From Nocardioides baculatus (GTDB lineage Bacteria; Actinomycetota; Actinomycetes; Propionibacteriales; Nocardioidaceae), in contig NZ_JAERSG010000003.1 in the NCBI RefSeq assembly GCF_016735675.1, forward strand, positions 434,001-498,000: 64,000 nt of DNA, in the 5' to 3' direction. Both the position numbers and the translations under genes were made by a program. The notes beneath the pieces were generated by a model, which saw only the letters and a list, made by a program, of their open reading frames with translations, was not told the DNA's origin and did no database searches. This document shows, one piece after another, positions 1-9,330 of the stretch. Position 1 is the stretch's first letter. Each line of letters begins with the position of its first letter.

Positions 1-1720
1 CCATGATCATCCGCACCTCGTCGGGCGTGGAGCGCATCAGGATCGAGGTGATGAGCGAGTTGATGAACGACGACTTGCCCGAGCCGGTGGCGCCGGCGAC
101 GAGCAGGTGCGGCATCTTCGCCATGTTGGCCACGACGAAGCCGCCCTCGACGTCCTTGCCGAGTCCGGCGACCATCGGGTGGTGGTCGGACCGCGCGGTG
201 GTGGAGCGGAGCACGTCGCCGAGGGAGACGATCTCTTTGTCGGTGTTGGGGATCTCGATGCCGATCGCCGACTTGCCGGGGATCGGGCTGAGGATCCGCA
301 CGTCGGCCGACGCGACGGCGTAGGCGATGTTCTTGCTCAGCGCGGTGACCTTCTCCACCTTCACCGCGGGGCCGAGCTCGACCTCGTAGCGGGTGACGGT
401 CGGGCCGCGGGTGTAGCCGGTGACGGTGGCGTCGATGCTGAACTCGTCCATCACCTGCATCAGCCGCTCGACGACCGCGTCGCTGGCCTTGGAGCGGGCC
501 TTGTGGACCGAACCGGGCTTGAGGACCTCGTTGCCGGGCAGGGAGTAGGTGATGTCGCCGGAGAGCGCGAGCTGCTCGACGCGGGCCGGGAGCGGCGTGT
601 GCGGTGGCGGCTCGAGGGCCTCCGGAGGGCTGGCGGGCGCCGGGACGGCCGGCGTGACCTCGGTGGGGGCGTCGGAGAAGAGGTCGATGCCGTAGTCCTC
701 GACCGCGTCCTCCTCGGGGACGACGTCCTTCTTGCGGCGCCGCTTCCTGAGCTCGCGGTCGGACAGCACCGGGCTGTCGTAGGCCGGGTCGCCCATCTCG
801 GGGTCGACCTCGTCGTCGAGCATCGACCGGCGGCGGGTGCGGACGGGCTTGGTGGCCTCGTCCTCGACCGCCTCGGGCTCCGGAGCGGTACGTCCCAGCG
901 CCTTGTCGCGCAGCGCGGCGAGCTTGACCGGGATCTGGTAGACGGGCGTCGCGCTGATGATCAGGATCCCGAAGATCGCGAGCAGGCCCAGCAGGGGCAC
1001 CACGACGTACGGCGTCTGCATCAGGTCGAGGAGCAGGCTCGAGGTGACGTAGCCGACCGCTCCCCCGGCCTCCTGGAGGTTGGTGGCGTCGCCGAGCACG
1101 GGCTGCGGGTTGCCGTTGGCGATGTGGACGATGCCGAGCAGACCGAGCCCGAACGCGGTCCAGCCGATCACCTGGCGGCCAGCGGGGCCGTTGCGCTCCG
1201 GGTCGCGCAGGGTGCGCCAGCCGGCGTACACGAGGAAGAGCGGGACGAACCAGCCGACCTTGCCGACCGCGCCCGAGGTGAGCGAGCGAGCGAAGTCCAT
1301 CACGCCACCCGGCAGCTGCCACCAGACGGCGGCGGCGGCGATCGTCGCCAGGCCGAAGAGGAAGAGCCCGGCACCGTCGCGACGGTGCTCGGGGTCGAGG
1401 TCTCGGGCGGACTGCCCGATCGACCGGGCGACCGCACCCACGGCGTGGGCGATGCCCAGCCAGACTGCCGCGATCCCGCGGCCCACCGCGCCGAAGGCGC
1501 GCGAGACCGGCCCCGGCCCGTTGCGCACGGCGCGGGGTGCCGGACGCGAGGCGGGACGGCGCTTGGCCGCGCTGGACCCGCTCCGGCCCCTCGTCGAGCT
1601 CGAGCGAGGGGCGGGCTTGCTGGTACTCCGGGATCGGGTGCTCGAAGCCTTGGACCGGCTCTTCGAACCGGACGTGCTCGTGCTCCGCGACCCCGGCGGG
1701 GAAGACGTACGGGTCGCCAT
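1..1720 (-). CDS. ftsK: FtsK/SpoIIIE DNA translocase, partial (C-terminus beyond window edge)
   Basis: The reading frame stays open from an ATG at 1720 to the left edge of the window, about 573 codons. FtsK anchors at the division septum and pumps chromosomal DNA using ATP. The N-terminus is Ser/Arg/Pro-rich, followed by several hydrophobic segments at about residues 80-260, an acidic/basic linker and the start of the motor domain. The Walker A motif GATGSGKS is clear, with its lysine near residue 549. An in-frame TAG lies just upstream of the ATG and there is no Shine-Dalgarno sequence. Instead TAGGGT sits 6 nt before the start, implying a leaderless transcript. The gamma domain lies outside the window. 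The position downstream of dapA-rnj matches actinobacterial gene order. Confidence 0.93.
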   Translation of the reverse strand, partial: MATRTSSPPGSRSTSTSGSKSRSKASSTRSRSTSKPAPRSSSTRGRSGSSAAKRRPASRPAPRAVRNGPGPVSRAFGAVGRGIAAVWLGIAHAVGAVARSIGQSARDLDPEHRRDGAGLFLFGLATIAAAAVWWQLPGGVMDFARSLTSGAVGKVGWFVPLFLVYAGWRTLRDPERNGPAGRQVIGWTAFGLGLLGIVHIANGNPQPVLGDATNLQEAGGAVGYVTSSLLLDLMQTPYVVVPLLGLLAIFGILIISATPVYQIPVKLAALRDKALGRTAPEPEAVEDEATKPVRTRRRSMLDDEVDPEMGDPAYDSPVLSDRELRKRRRKKDVVPEEDAVEDYGIDLFSDAPTEVTPAVPAPASPPEALEPPPHTPLPARVEQLALSGDITYSLPGNEVLKPGSVHKARSKASDAVVERLMQVMDEFSIDATVTGYTRGPTVTRYEVELGPAVKVEKVTALSKNIAYAVASADVRILSPIPGKSAIGIEIPNTDKEIVSLGDVLRSTTARSDHHPMVAGLGKDVEGGFVVANMAKMPHLLVAGATGSGKSSFINSLITSILMRSTPDEVRMIM

Positions 1721-1726
1721 GCTGTG

Positions 1727-1732
1727 ACCCTA
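1727..1732 (-). promoter_or_regulatory. Leaderless -10 hexamer of ftsK (TAGGGT)
   Basis: TAGGGT on the minus strand ends 6 nt before the ATG at 1720. The spacing fits transcription starting at the start codon. Confidence 0.55.
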
Positions 1733-1948
1733 CGGCCAAGTCCCACCAGCCACACGGATCACAGGTACGCGTGTCGTGGTCGGGTGCGGTGGGAAGGGGG
1801 CACTCCGCCGCGGGAACGTGTGGGCCATAAAAAGTAGGAAATCAAAGAATTCTCGCCGTAACACTTCCCTTGCGTCTGACGCTGTCTTTAGGTTGACCCC
1901 GGTCACCCGCGGAGGTGACGCGTATCAACCCGTTCCCATGGAGGAATC

Positions 1949-4900
1949 TTGTCCGAGCACTCTCGTAGCTCGTGGCGCACGGCGGCCCTTGCCGTCACTG
2001 CCGCGGCACTGGCCACCACGGCCACTCTCGGGGTATCGCCGACGACAGCGGCGACACGTCCCGGCGACTTCAACGCCGGCCCGCAGTCACTGAAGCAGAA
2101 GAGCGGCGGAGACGCCGGGGGCACCGGGCGTCTCGCGGATCGCGCAGCGTCCGGCCGCCAGGCCTACCTGCTCACCCTCGACACCACCAGCACGAGCACG
2201 GCGTTCAACCGCGCCGGGGGCAAGGGCACCGCGGCCACGTCGGCCGCCCGTGACCAGCTCAGCCGCGTGCGGACCGCGCAGGAGCGGGTCATCGACCAGC
2301 TCCCGACGGACGCGGACGTGCTCTACCGCACCCAGGCCGCGCTCGCCGCCGTCGCGGTGACCTCCGAGGCCTCGCAGGCGACGCTCGAGGCCATCTCCGG
2401 CGTCGCATCGGTCCACCCGATCGCACCCAAGACGCCCTCGAACGCCTCGGCCGTGCAGCTCCACGGCGCCCCGGCGGCCTGGACCGCCAACAGCGAGACC
2501 GGCGCCGGGACGACCATCGCGATCATCGACACCGGCCTGGACTACACCCACGCCAACTTCGGTGGCCCGGGCACGGTGGAGTCGTACGAGACCGAGTTCG
2601 CCACGTCCGACACCGCCACCAACACCTCGTCGCTCTTCCCGACGGCCAAGGTGATCGGCGGCTGGGACTTCGTCGGCAACGACTACGACGCCGAGGTGCC
2701 GGCCAGCTCGACCCCGAAGCCCGACCCCAACCCGCTCGACTGCGGCGGCCACGGCTCCCACGTCGGTGGCTCGGCGGCCGGCTTCGGCGAGAACGCCGAC
2801 GGCTCGACCTACACCGGGGCGTACGACACCTCCACCCCCTTCGACACGATGAAGATCGGCCCGGGCATGGCCCCCGCCGCCAAGCTGGTCGCGCTGAAGG
2901 TCTTCGGCTGCGAGGGCTCGACCAACGTCGTGTCCGCCGCCATCGAGAAGGCCGTCGACCCCAACGGCGACGGCATCCCCAACGACCACGTCGACGTCGT
3001 CAACATGTCGCTGGGATCGGGCTACGGCTCCCCCGACGACGGTGACGCGATCATGGCCGACGCCGCCTCGGCGGCGGGCGTCGTGATGGCCATCTCGGCC
3101 GGCAACTCCGGCGACGTCCAGGACGTCAGCGGCTCCCCGGGCTCGTCGGTGCGGGCGATCACGGTCGCCAACACGGTCGACGCGAAGAGCACGCTGGACG
3201 GCGTGTCCGTCGTCATCAACGGCGGAGCGGCGCAGACCTTCGGCATCAGCCGCAGCGTCGCCTACGACTGGGAGAACGACGACGACCTGGCCGGCGACGT
3301 CGTGGAGCTCACCGGCTCCAACGACACCGCCTGCGACCCGCTCAGCACGGAGGACAAGGCGAAGGTCACCGGCAAGATCGCCCTGGTCAAGTGGACCCAG
3401 GGCCCGGCGCTCGAGTGCGGCTCGGTCCTGCGCAGCGGCAACCTGGCCGCGGCCGGTGCCACCGGGTTCATCTTCCACAACTCCGGCGAGACCTTCGAGG
3501 CCGGCATCACCGGCAGCTCGGTCATTCCCGGCGTGCTGGTCGTCAAGAGCGGCGGCGACGCCATCCGTACGGCCCTGGCCGCCAGCCAGCCCGTGTCGGT
3601 CACCGGCACCACCTACGGCACGGTCGTGCAGGACTTCCCGGAGGACGTCGACACGGTCAACTCCTCCTCGTCGCGCGGCGGCCACGCCGCCGGTGCGCTG
3701 AAGCCGGACGTCTCCGCTGTCGGCACCAGCGTCTACTCCACCGGAGTGGGCACCGGAACCCGCGGTGAGGACCTCAGCGGCACGTCCATGGCCTCGCCCA
3801 TGGTGGCCGGCCTGGCCGCGCTCGTGAAGGGCCTGCGCCCGTCGTGGACGCCGGAGATGATCAAGGCCGACATCATGAACACCGCCGGCCAGGACCTCTT
3901 CGTCGGCAAGAACCACACCGGCGCGAAGTACGCCCCGAACCGGGTCGGCGCCGGCCGCATCAAGGCCGACGCGGCGCTCGCCAACCAGGTGCTCGCCTAC
4001 GTCAACGAGGACCCGGGCGCCGTCAGCGTCTCGTTCGGCGCGGTCGAGGTCTCCGACCCGACGACCATGACGAAGACCATCAAGGTGCAGAACACCGGCG
4101 CCAACGCGGCGACCTACAGCACGTCCTACGTCGCCTCGACGTCGGTCCCGGGCACGTCGTGGTCGGTGTCGCCGTCCTCGGTCACCGTCCCGGCCGGTGG
4201 GTCCACCGACGTGACGGTCACGTTCAGCACCAAGAGCCGTGGCTTCCTCACCAAGACGGCCGACCCCGCCACGGGCCGGCTCGACAACGCCGGTCAGTAC
4301 CCGCGCGAGGTGCTCTCCTCGTCCAGCGGCCGGGTCGTGCTGACCCCGCAGAGCGGTGTCGCCCTGCGCGTCCCGGTCTACGCCGCACCGCGGCCCGCGT
4401 CCGACATGTCGCAGGCCTCGGAGCTCGCGATGCCCGCCGGCGCGACGCAGGCCGCCCAGCTCACGCTGGACGGCTACGACCTGGGCAACGGCGCCAACGG
4501 CACCAGCGACAGCGACGGGGCGAACGACATCTTCTCCCTCGCTGCCGGGTTCGAGCTGGCGGCCGTCGACGGACAGGAGCCGATGTGCACCGGTGGTGCC
4601 GCCTCGGGCTGCCTCAACCTGCCCGAGGAGCGCTTTGCCGACATCGCACACGTCGGCGTGACCTCGGACTACCCGGTGTGGGGCAGCCAGGACGACTCGC
4701 TGGCCTACTTCGCCGTCAACGCGCACGGCCCGTGGAGCACCCCGGCGTCGAAGATCGAGTACGACCTCTACATCGACACGGACGGCGACAACAACCCCGA
4801 CCTGGTGGCCTTCAACACGCGGCTCACCGACGAGGACGTGTTCGTCGTCTCGCTCTACGACCTGTCCAAGCCGTTCAGCGCCGGAGCGATCGACATCCAG

Positions 4901-5683
4901 CTGCTCAACGGACGCTTCGGCAACGTCGACTCGGCCGCGTTCGACAGCGACACGATGATCATGCCGGTGTACCTCGGTGCCCTGGCCGACTTCGGCGTCG
5001 ACGTCGACAACCCGCGCATCAACTACGGGTTCATCAGCTACACCAACCTCAGCGCGGACTACATCGACGCCGTCGGCATCGACCCGCAGTCCGGCGAGGT
5101 GTCGCTGAGCGCCGACCTCTTCACCCCGGGCATCAGCGTGACCGATGCCAACGGTGAGGGTCCGCTGGTCTTCGACCAGCGCGACGCCGAGCTGACCGTC
5201 ACCCGCAACGCCGCGTCCTACGCGGCCGACGGTGGGCAGGGCCTGATGATGGTCCACCTCCACAACAAGGTGGGCGAGAAGGCCCAGGTCGTCACGCTCC
5301 AGGACCCGGCGACCCCGCCGACCACGACGCCGACGCCCACGACGACGCCCACCCCGACCGTGACCCCCACGCCGACGCCGACCCCGGCGCCGGGCGTGGT
5401 GGAGACGGAGACCTCGGTGCGGATCAAGCCGAAGAAGCCCTCCTACCGGGAGAACTTCAAGGTCGTGGTCACGGTGGCGTCGGACGAGGCCACACCGACC
5501 GGCAAGGTCGTGCTGCGCATCGACGGCAAGCGGATGGGTCGCGTCAAGCTGGACGACGGCCGCGCCGTGTTCCGGATCAAGCGCGACTACTTCGTGGGCA
5601 AGCACGTGGCCCTGGCGAAGTACAAGGGCTCCGACACTGCTGACACGAGCAAGGACCGCATCAGGTTCCGCGTCGTGCGATGA
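1949..5683 (+). CDS. Secreted subtilisin-like serine protease (S8) with PA insert and C-terminal Ig-like domain
   Basis: A 1244-residue exported protease. The TTG start is supported by GGAGGAA at 1940-1946. A signal peptide with a hydrophobic Ala/Thr core covers about residues 10-35, followed by an inhibitor-I9-like propeptide. The catalytic triad is visible as D194 (IIDTGLDY), H268 (GHGSHVGG) and S613 (SGTSMASP). The roughly 200 residues between His and Ser motifs carry a protease-associated domain. After the catalytic domain come a fibronectin-like beta region, a long domain of unknown role, a Thr-Pro repeat linker (around 5310-5395) and a last domain of about 90 residues resembling bacterial Ig-like repeats. 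It stands alone, with a strong terminator after it. Substrate is unknown; secretion suggests nutrient scavenging or processing of surface proteins. Confidence 0.95.
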   Translation: MSEHSRSSWRTAALAVTAAALATTATLGVSPTTAATRPGDFNAGPQSLKQKSGGDAGGTGRLADRAASGRQAYLLTLDTTSTSTAFNRAGGKGTAATSAARDQLSRVRTAQERVIDQLPTDADVLYRTQAALAAVAVTSEASQATLEAISGVASVHPIAPKTPSNASAVQLHGAPAAWTANSETGAGTTIAIIDTGLDYTHANFGGPGTVESYETEFATSDTATNTSSLFPTAKVIGGWDFVGNDYDAEVPASSTPKPDPNPLDCGGHGSHVGGSAAGFGENADGSTYTGAYDTSTPFDTMKIGPGMAPAAKLVALKVFGCEGSTNVVSAAIEKAVDPNGDGIPNDHVDVVNMSLGSGYGSPDDGDAIMADAASAAGVVMAISAGNSGDVQDVSGSPGSSVRAITVANTVDAKSTLDGVSVVINGGAAQTFGISRSVAYDWENDDDLAGDVVELTGSNDTACDPLSTEDKAKVTGKIALVKWTQGPALECGSVLRSGNLAAAGATGFIFHNSGETFEAGITGSSVIPGVLVVKSGGDAIRTALAASQPVSVTGTTYGTVVQDFPEDVDTVNSSSSRGGHAAGALKPDVSAVGTSVYSTGVGTGTRGEDLSGTSMASPMVAGLAALVKGLRPSWTPEMIKADIMNTAGQDLFVGKNHTGAKYAPNRVGAGRIKADAALANQVLAYVNEDPGAVSVSFGAVEVSDPTTMTKTIKVQNTGANAATYSTSYVASTSVPGTSWSVSPSSVTVPAGGSTDVTVTFSTKSRGFLTKTADPATGRLDNAGQYPREVLSSSSGRVVLTPQSGVALRVPVYAAPRPASDMSQASELAMPAGATQAAQLTLDGYDLGNGANGTSDSDGANDIFSLAAGFELAAVDGQEPMCTGGAASGCLNLPEERFADIAHVGVTSDYPVWGSQDDSLAYFAVNAHGPWSTPASKIEYDLYIDTDGDNNPDLVAFNTRLTDEDVFVVSLYDLSKPFSAGAIDIQLLNGRFGNVDSAAFDSDTMIMPVYLGALADFGVDVDNPRINYGFISYTNLSADYIDAVGIDPQSGEVSLSADLFTPGISVTDANGEGPLVFDQRDAELTVTRNAASYAADGGQGLMMVHLHNKVGEKAQVVTLQDPATPPTTTPTPTTTPTPTVTPTPTPTPAPGVVETETSVRIKPKKPSYRENFKVVVTVASDEATPTGKVVLRIDGKRMGRVKLDDGRAVFRIKRDYFVGKHVALAKYKGSDTADTSKDRIRFRVVR

Positions 5684-5704
5684 GCTGAGCCGCACCATCC
5701 CGGA

Positions 5705-5732
5705 GGCCCCGGCGGAGAGATCCGCCGGGGCC
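5705..5732. terminator. Strong bidirectional hairpin terminator
   Basis: A perfect 12-bp GC-rich stem (5705-5716 with 5721-5732) closes a GAGA tetraloop. It lies between the convergent protease and histidine kinase genes, so it can serve both. There is no long U tract, as is usual in actinobacteria. Confidence 0.8.
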
Positions 5733-5762
5733 TTCGGGCTGTGCGGGCCGCGACGCCTGCGC

Positions 5763-7538
5763 TCAGGAGTCGCGCGTCGAGCGCAGCGGCAACGTGAACG
5801 TGAAGGTGCTCCCCCGCCCCAGCTCCGAGGAGACGGACAGCGTGCCGCCGTGCGACTCGGCGATGCGCTGCGCGATGGGCAGCCCGAGACCGGTGCCCGG
5901 CACGGACAGCGCGTTGGGGTTGGTGGAGCGGTGGAAGGCCGAGAAGACGTGCGCCTGGTCGGTGACCGAGATGCCGAGGCCGGTGTCGGTGACCTCGACG
6001 CTGACCTCGTCGTCGGAGACCGTCATCGTGACCTCGACGGATCCGTCCTCGGGCGTGTACTTCACCGCGTTGTCGACCATGTTGTCGATCACCCGCGCCA
6101 GCTCCTCGGGGTCCCCGAAGACGACGACCGGACCGGAGCCGGACGAGGTGAAGGAGAGGCGTACGCCGGCCTGCTTGGCGCGGATCCCGAGCAGGTCGAC
6201 GCTGGCCTCGCACAGCTCGGCGAGGTCGACGGCACGGCGTACGGTCTCGCGACGGCCCTGGATCCGTGAGTAGTGGAGCAGGTTGGCGACGAGGTTGTTG
6301 AGCCGCTGGGCGTTGCGGATGATCGCGTCGATCGAGGTGAGGTCGGGGTGCCGGTCGGCGATGAGCTCGGCGTGGCCGAGGATCGCCGTCAGCGGGGTCT
6401 TGAGCTCGTGCGAGATCGTGGCGATCAGCTCGCTGCGGTAACGCGCGAGCTCGCGCAGCTCCTGCACCAGCCGCTGCTCGGTCTCGAGGACGCGCGAGGC
6501 GCGGACGGTCTGGGCGAGCAGGCGACCGACCTCGAGGACGGCGTCGGCCTCGGCAGTGGTCAGCGGACGCGCGTGGCGGGCGAACCCGAGGACGAGGTAG
6601 CCGACCAGCTCCTCGCGGGACACGAGCGGGCACACGAGGGCGCGCTCGACGCGCATGCTCCGCATCAGCCGCTGCATCGGGGCAGCGCTGCGCGGGAGGC
6701 GTGCGGAGGACTCGTCGGTGACCCCGAGCTCGATGAGCTCCGGGCGGTCGCCGAGCTCGGCGAGGTCGGTGCGGATCTCCGGGACGTCGTTCTCCGGGGT
6801 GAAGGCCAGCGGCGTGGCGATGCCGATCTGGCTGCCCTGGGCGTCGGCGGGGAAGGTCCGCACCACCGTCTGCACGGTGCCGAAGCACTCCGCGATCGCC
6901 GCGACCGCCGACGTGAGCGCCTGCGGCAGGCTGTGCTGGGTGCCTGCCCCGGCGACGGCGGTCAGCATGCGGTCCAGCCGGAGCCGGTCGGTGAGCCTCT
7001 CGCGCTCGCGGGCGTTGGACAGGGCCACGCCCGCCTGGACCGCGAACATCTCGAGCAGCTCGCGGTCGGTGAGGTTGGGTACGCGGTCGCCGGGCGGCAG
7101 GTCGACGGCCATGTTGCCGAGGAGCTCGCCGCCGGCCGAGTAGAGCGGGGCGTAGAGGGCGTGCTCGGGGTGCCAGGCCTCGGGGTCGTCGCTGAGCGGC
7201 ACGTCGGGGATCCACGCAGCGCGCAGCCGCTCCTCGGACATCCGGCCCGCCGGGACGAACCGGAGGATCCCCCACCGGTCGGCCTCGCGGAACTCGTCGA
7301 GGATCTGCTCGGCCGGCGTGCGGCGGTGCAGGATCTGCGCGACCACCTCGGGCGGACCGGCGACGTTGGTCATCACGAGCGTGTCGCCCTCGAGGCGGGC
7401 GATCGCCGAGACGCCGTAGCCGAGGACGTCGACGACGCCGTGCGCGATCTCCTCGAGGATGACCTCGGTGTCGGTCGAGGAGTTGACGCGGCGCATGAGC
7501 TCGGCGAGCCGGCTCAGCGCGTCCATGTTGTGCGCCAC
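5763..7538 (-). CDS. GAF-GAF sensor histidine kinase (orphan)
   Basis: A soluble sensor kinase of about 591 residues without membrane segments. Two GAF domains (about 20-180 and 190-340) precede a HisKA dimerisation domain with the phospho-acceptor H377 in ISHELKTPLTA and a HATPase_c domain with N box (near NMVDNAVKYT), DTGLGIS and GTGLGLPIA boxes. I chose the GTG at 7538 because GGGGAGG lies 5 nt upstream; a GTG at 7544 overlaps that sequence and an ATG at 7526 is too far away. No response regulator is adjacent, so its partner must be elsewhere. The HisKA type differs from the HisKA_3 type of DevS, so pairing with the DevR-like gene near 55.5 kb is not indicated. The GAF ligand cannot be told from sequence. 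Confidence 0.9.
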   Translation of the reverse strand: MAHNMDALSRLAELMRRVNSSTDTEVILEEIAHGVVDVLGYGVSAIARLEGDTLVMTNVAGPPEVVAQILHRRTPAEQILDEFREADRWGILRFVPAGRMSEERLRAAWIPDVPLSDDPEAWHPEHALYAPLYSAGGELLGNMAVDLPPGDRVPNLTDRELLEMFAVQAGVALSNARERERLTDRLRLDRMLTAVAGAGTQHSLPQALTSAVAAIAECFGTVQTVVRTFPADAQGSQIGIATPLAFTPENDVPEIRTDLAELGDRPELIELGVTDESSARLPRSAAPMQRLMRSMRVERALVCPLVSREELVGYLVLGFARHARPLTTAEADAVLEVGRLLAQTVRASRVLETEQRLVQELRELARYRSELIATISHELKTPLTAILGHAELIADRHPDLTSIDAIIRNAQRLNNLVANLLHYSRIQGRRETVRRAVDLAELCEASVDLLGIRAKQAGVRLSFTSSGSGPVVVFGDPEELARVIDNMVDNAVKYTPEDGSVEVTMTVSDDEVSVEVTDTGLGISVTDQAHVFSAFHRSTNPNALSVPGTGLGLPIAQRIAESHGGTLSVSSELGRGSTFTFTLPLRSTRDS

Positions 7539-7613
7539 GTGCACCTCCCCACCAGATCCGTCGGCACCTCGTCCCGGTTGCCCCGCGGGAATCCTAGGGC
7601 GTACGCCCAGCGG

Positions 7614-9299
7614 CTATGCCTCGATCACCACAGGAATGATCATCGGGCGGCGACGGTGCGCGCGGTTGACCCAGCGACCCACCACACGTCGGACGGTCTG
7701 CTGGAGCTGGTGCGAGTCGGTGACGCCCTCCTGCACGGCGGCGTGGATCGCGTCGACGATCGGCTGGCGGATCTCGTCGAAGGTCGTCTCGTCCTCGGCG
7801 AAGCCGCGGGCGTGGATCTCGGGGCCGGACACGACCTTGCCGGTGACCGAGTCGACCACGACGATGACGGACAGGAATCCCTCCTCGCCCAGGACGCGGC
7901 GGTCCTTCATCGAGGCCTCGGAGATGTCGCCGATCGTGGTGCCGTCGACGAAGACGTAGCCGACGTCGACCTTGCCGACCACCTTCGCCACACCGTCGAT
8001 CAGGTCGACGACGACGCCGTCCTCGGCAAGCACGACGTTCTCGACGCCGGTCGCCCGGGCGAGGTCGGCGTTGGCGCGCATGTGGCGTACCTCGCCGTGC
8101 ACGGGCATCACGTTGCGGGGCTTGACGATGTTGTAGCAGTAGAGGAGCTCACCGGCGCTGGCGTGGCCGGAGACGTGCACGAGCGAGTTGCCCTTGTGCA
8201 CGACGTTGGCGCCGAGCCGGGACAGGCCGTTGATCACGCGGTAGACGGCGTTCTCGTTGCCCGGGATCAGCGAGCTGGCGAGGACGACGGTGTCGCCGGG
8301 CTCGAGGTGCACGAAGTGGTGGTTGCTCTGCGACATCCGGCTCAGCGCTGCGAGCGGCTCGCCCTGCGATCCGGTCGAGATGAGGACCTGCTTGTGCGGC
8401 GGCAGGTCGGCGAGCTCCTTGGCCTCCACCATGACGCCCGGCGGCACCGTGAGGTAGCCGAGCTCCTGCGCAATGGCCATGTTGCGCACCATCGAGCGGC
8501 CGACGTAGGCGACCTTGCGGCCGTGCGCGACGGCGGCGTCGAGCACCTGCTGCACGCGGTGCATGTGCGAGGCGAAGCACGCCACGATGATCCGCTGCTC
8601 GCTCTTGGCGAAGACCCGGTCGAGCACCGGGCCGATCTCCTTCTCCGAGGTGGTGAAGCCGGGCACCTCGGCGTTGGTGGAGTCCGTGAGGAACAGGTCG
8701 ACGCCCTCGTCGCCGAGCCGGGCGAACTCGTTGAGGTCGGTGATCCGGCCGTCGAGCGGGAGCTGGTCCATCTTGAAGTCGCCGGTGTGGAGCACGACGC
8801 CGGCGCCGGTGCGGATCACGACGGCGAGCGCGTCCGGGATCGAGTGGTTGACCGCGACGAACTCGAGCACGAACGGGCCGAACGTGATCGTCTGCCCCTC
8901 CGCGACCTCGTACTGCGCGGTCTCCTTGAGCCGGTGCTCGCGGAGCTTGGAGCCCAGCAGGGCGAGGGTGAGCTTGGAGCCGACGAGCGGGATGTCGCCC
9001 CGCTCGCGCAGGAGGTACGGCGTGGCGCCGATGTGGTCCTCGTGACCGTGGGTCAGCACGAGCGCCTCGACCGCGTCGAGACGGTCCCGGATGGGCTCGA
9101 AGTCGGGGAGGATCAGGTCGACACCGGGGTGGTGGTCCTCGGGGAAGAGCACACCGCAGTCGACGAGCAGCAGTCGACCGTCGTACTCGAACGCGGTCAT
9201 GTTGCGACCGACCTCGCCCAGTCCCCCGAGCGGGATGACCCGAAGGCCTCCGGCGGGAAGCGGGCCGGGCGTGCTCAGGTCGAGGTGGGGGTGGCTCAA
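7614..9299 (-). CDS. rnj: Ribonuclease J
   Basis: A 561-residue metallo-beta-lactamase/beta-CASP ribonuclease, acting in 5'-exonucleolytic and endonucleolytic mRNA and rRNA processing. The zinc motif HGHEDH is at residues 84-89, and the beta-CASP region and C-terminal domain are complete. The TTG start at 9299 is supported by AAGGA 5 nt upstream. It begins 31 nt after the dapA stop, so the two are probably one operon, an arrangement conserved in actinobacteria. Confidence 0.96.
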   Translation of the reverse strand: MSHPHLDLSTPGPLPAGGLRVIPLGGLGEVGRNMTAFEYDGRLLLVDCGVLFPEDHHPGVDLILPDFEPIRDRLDAVEALVLTHGHEDHIGATPYLLRERGDIPLVGSKLTLALLGSKLREHRLKETAQYEVAEGQTITFGPFVLEFVAVNHSIPDALAVVIRTGAGVVLHTGDFKMDQLPLDGRITDLNEFARLGDEGVDLFLTDSTNAEVPGFTTSEKEIGPVLDRVFAKSEQRIIVACFASHMHRVQQVLDAAVAHGRKVAYVGRSMVRNMAIAQELGYLTVPPGVMVEAKELADLPPHKQVLISTGSQGEPLAALSRMSQSNHHFVHLEPGDTVVLASSLIPGNENAVYRVINGLSRLGANVVHKGNSLVHVSGHASAGELLYCYNIVKPRNVMPVHGEVRHMRANADLARATGVENVVLAEDGVVVDLIDGVAKVVGKVDVGYVFVDGTTIGDISEASMKDRRVLGEEGFLSVIVVVDSVTGKVVSGPEIHARGFAEDETTFDEIRQPIVDAIHAAVQEGVTDSHQLQQTVRRVVGRWVNRAHRRRPMIIPVVIEA

Positions 9300-9330
9300 G
9301 GGATTCCTTCAGGTGTCTGGGACGTGGATG

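Noticed and set aside
2087..5698. 1203-codon open frame antisense to the S8 protease
   Set aside because: Composition is Arg/Gly/Val/His-rich, as expected opposite a high-GC gene, with no motif. The plus strand carries all protease signatures.
5763..7538. The GAF-GAF kinase as the DevS partner of the DevR-like regulator
   Set aside because: It has a HisKA domain of the HELKTPL type rather than HisKA_3, and lies almost 50 kb away.
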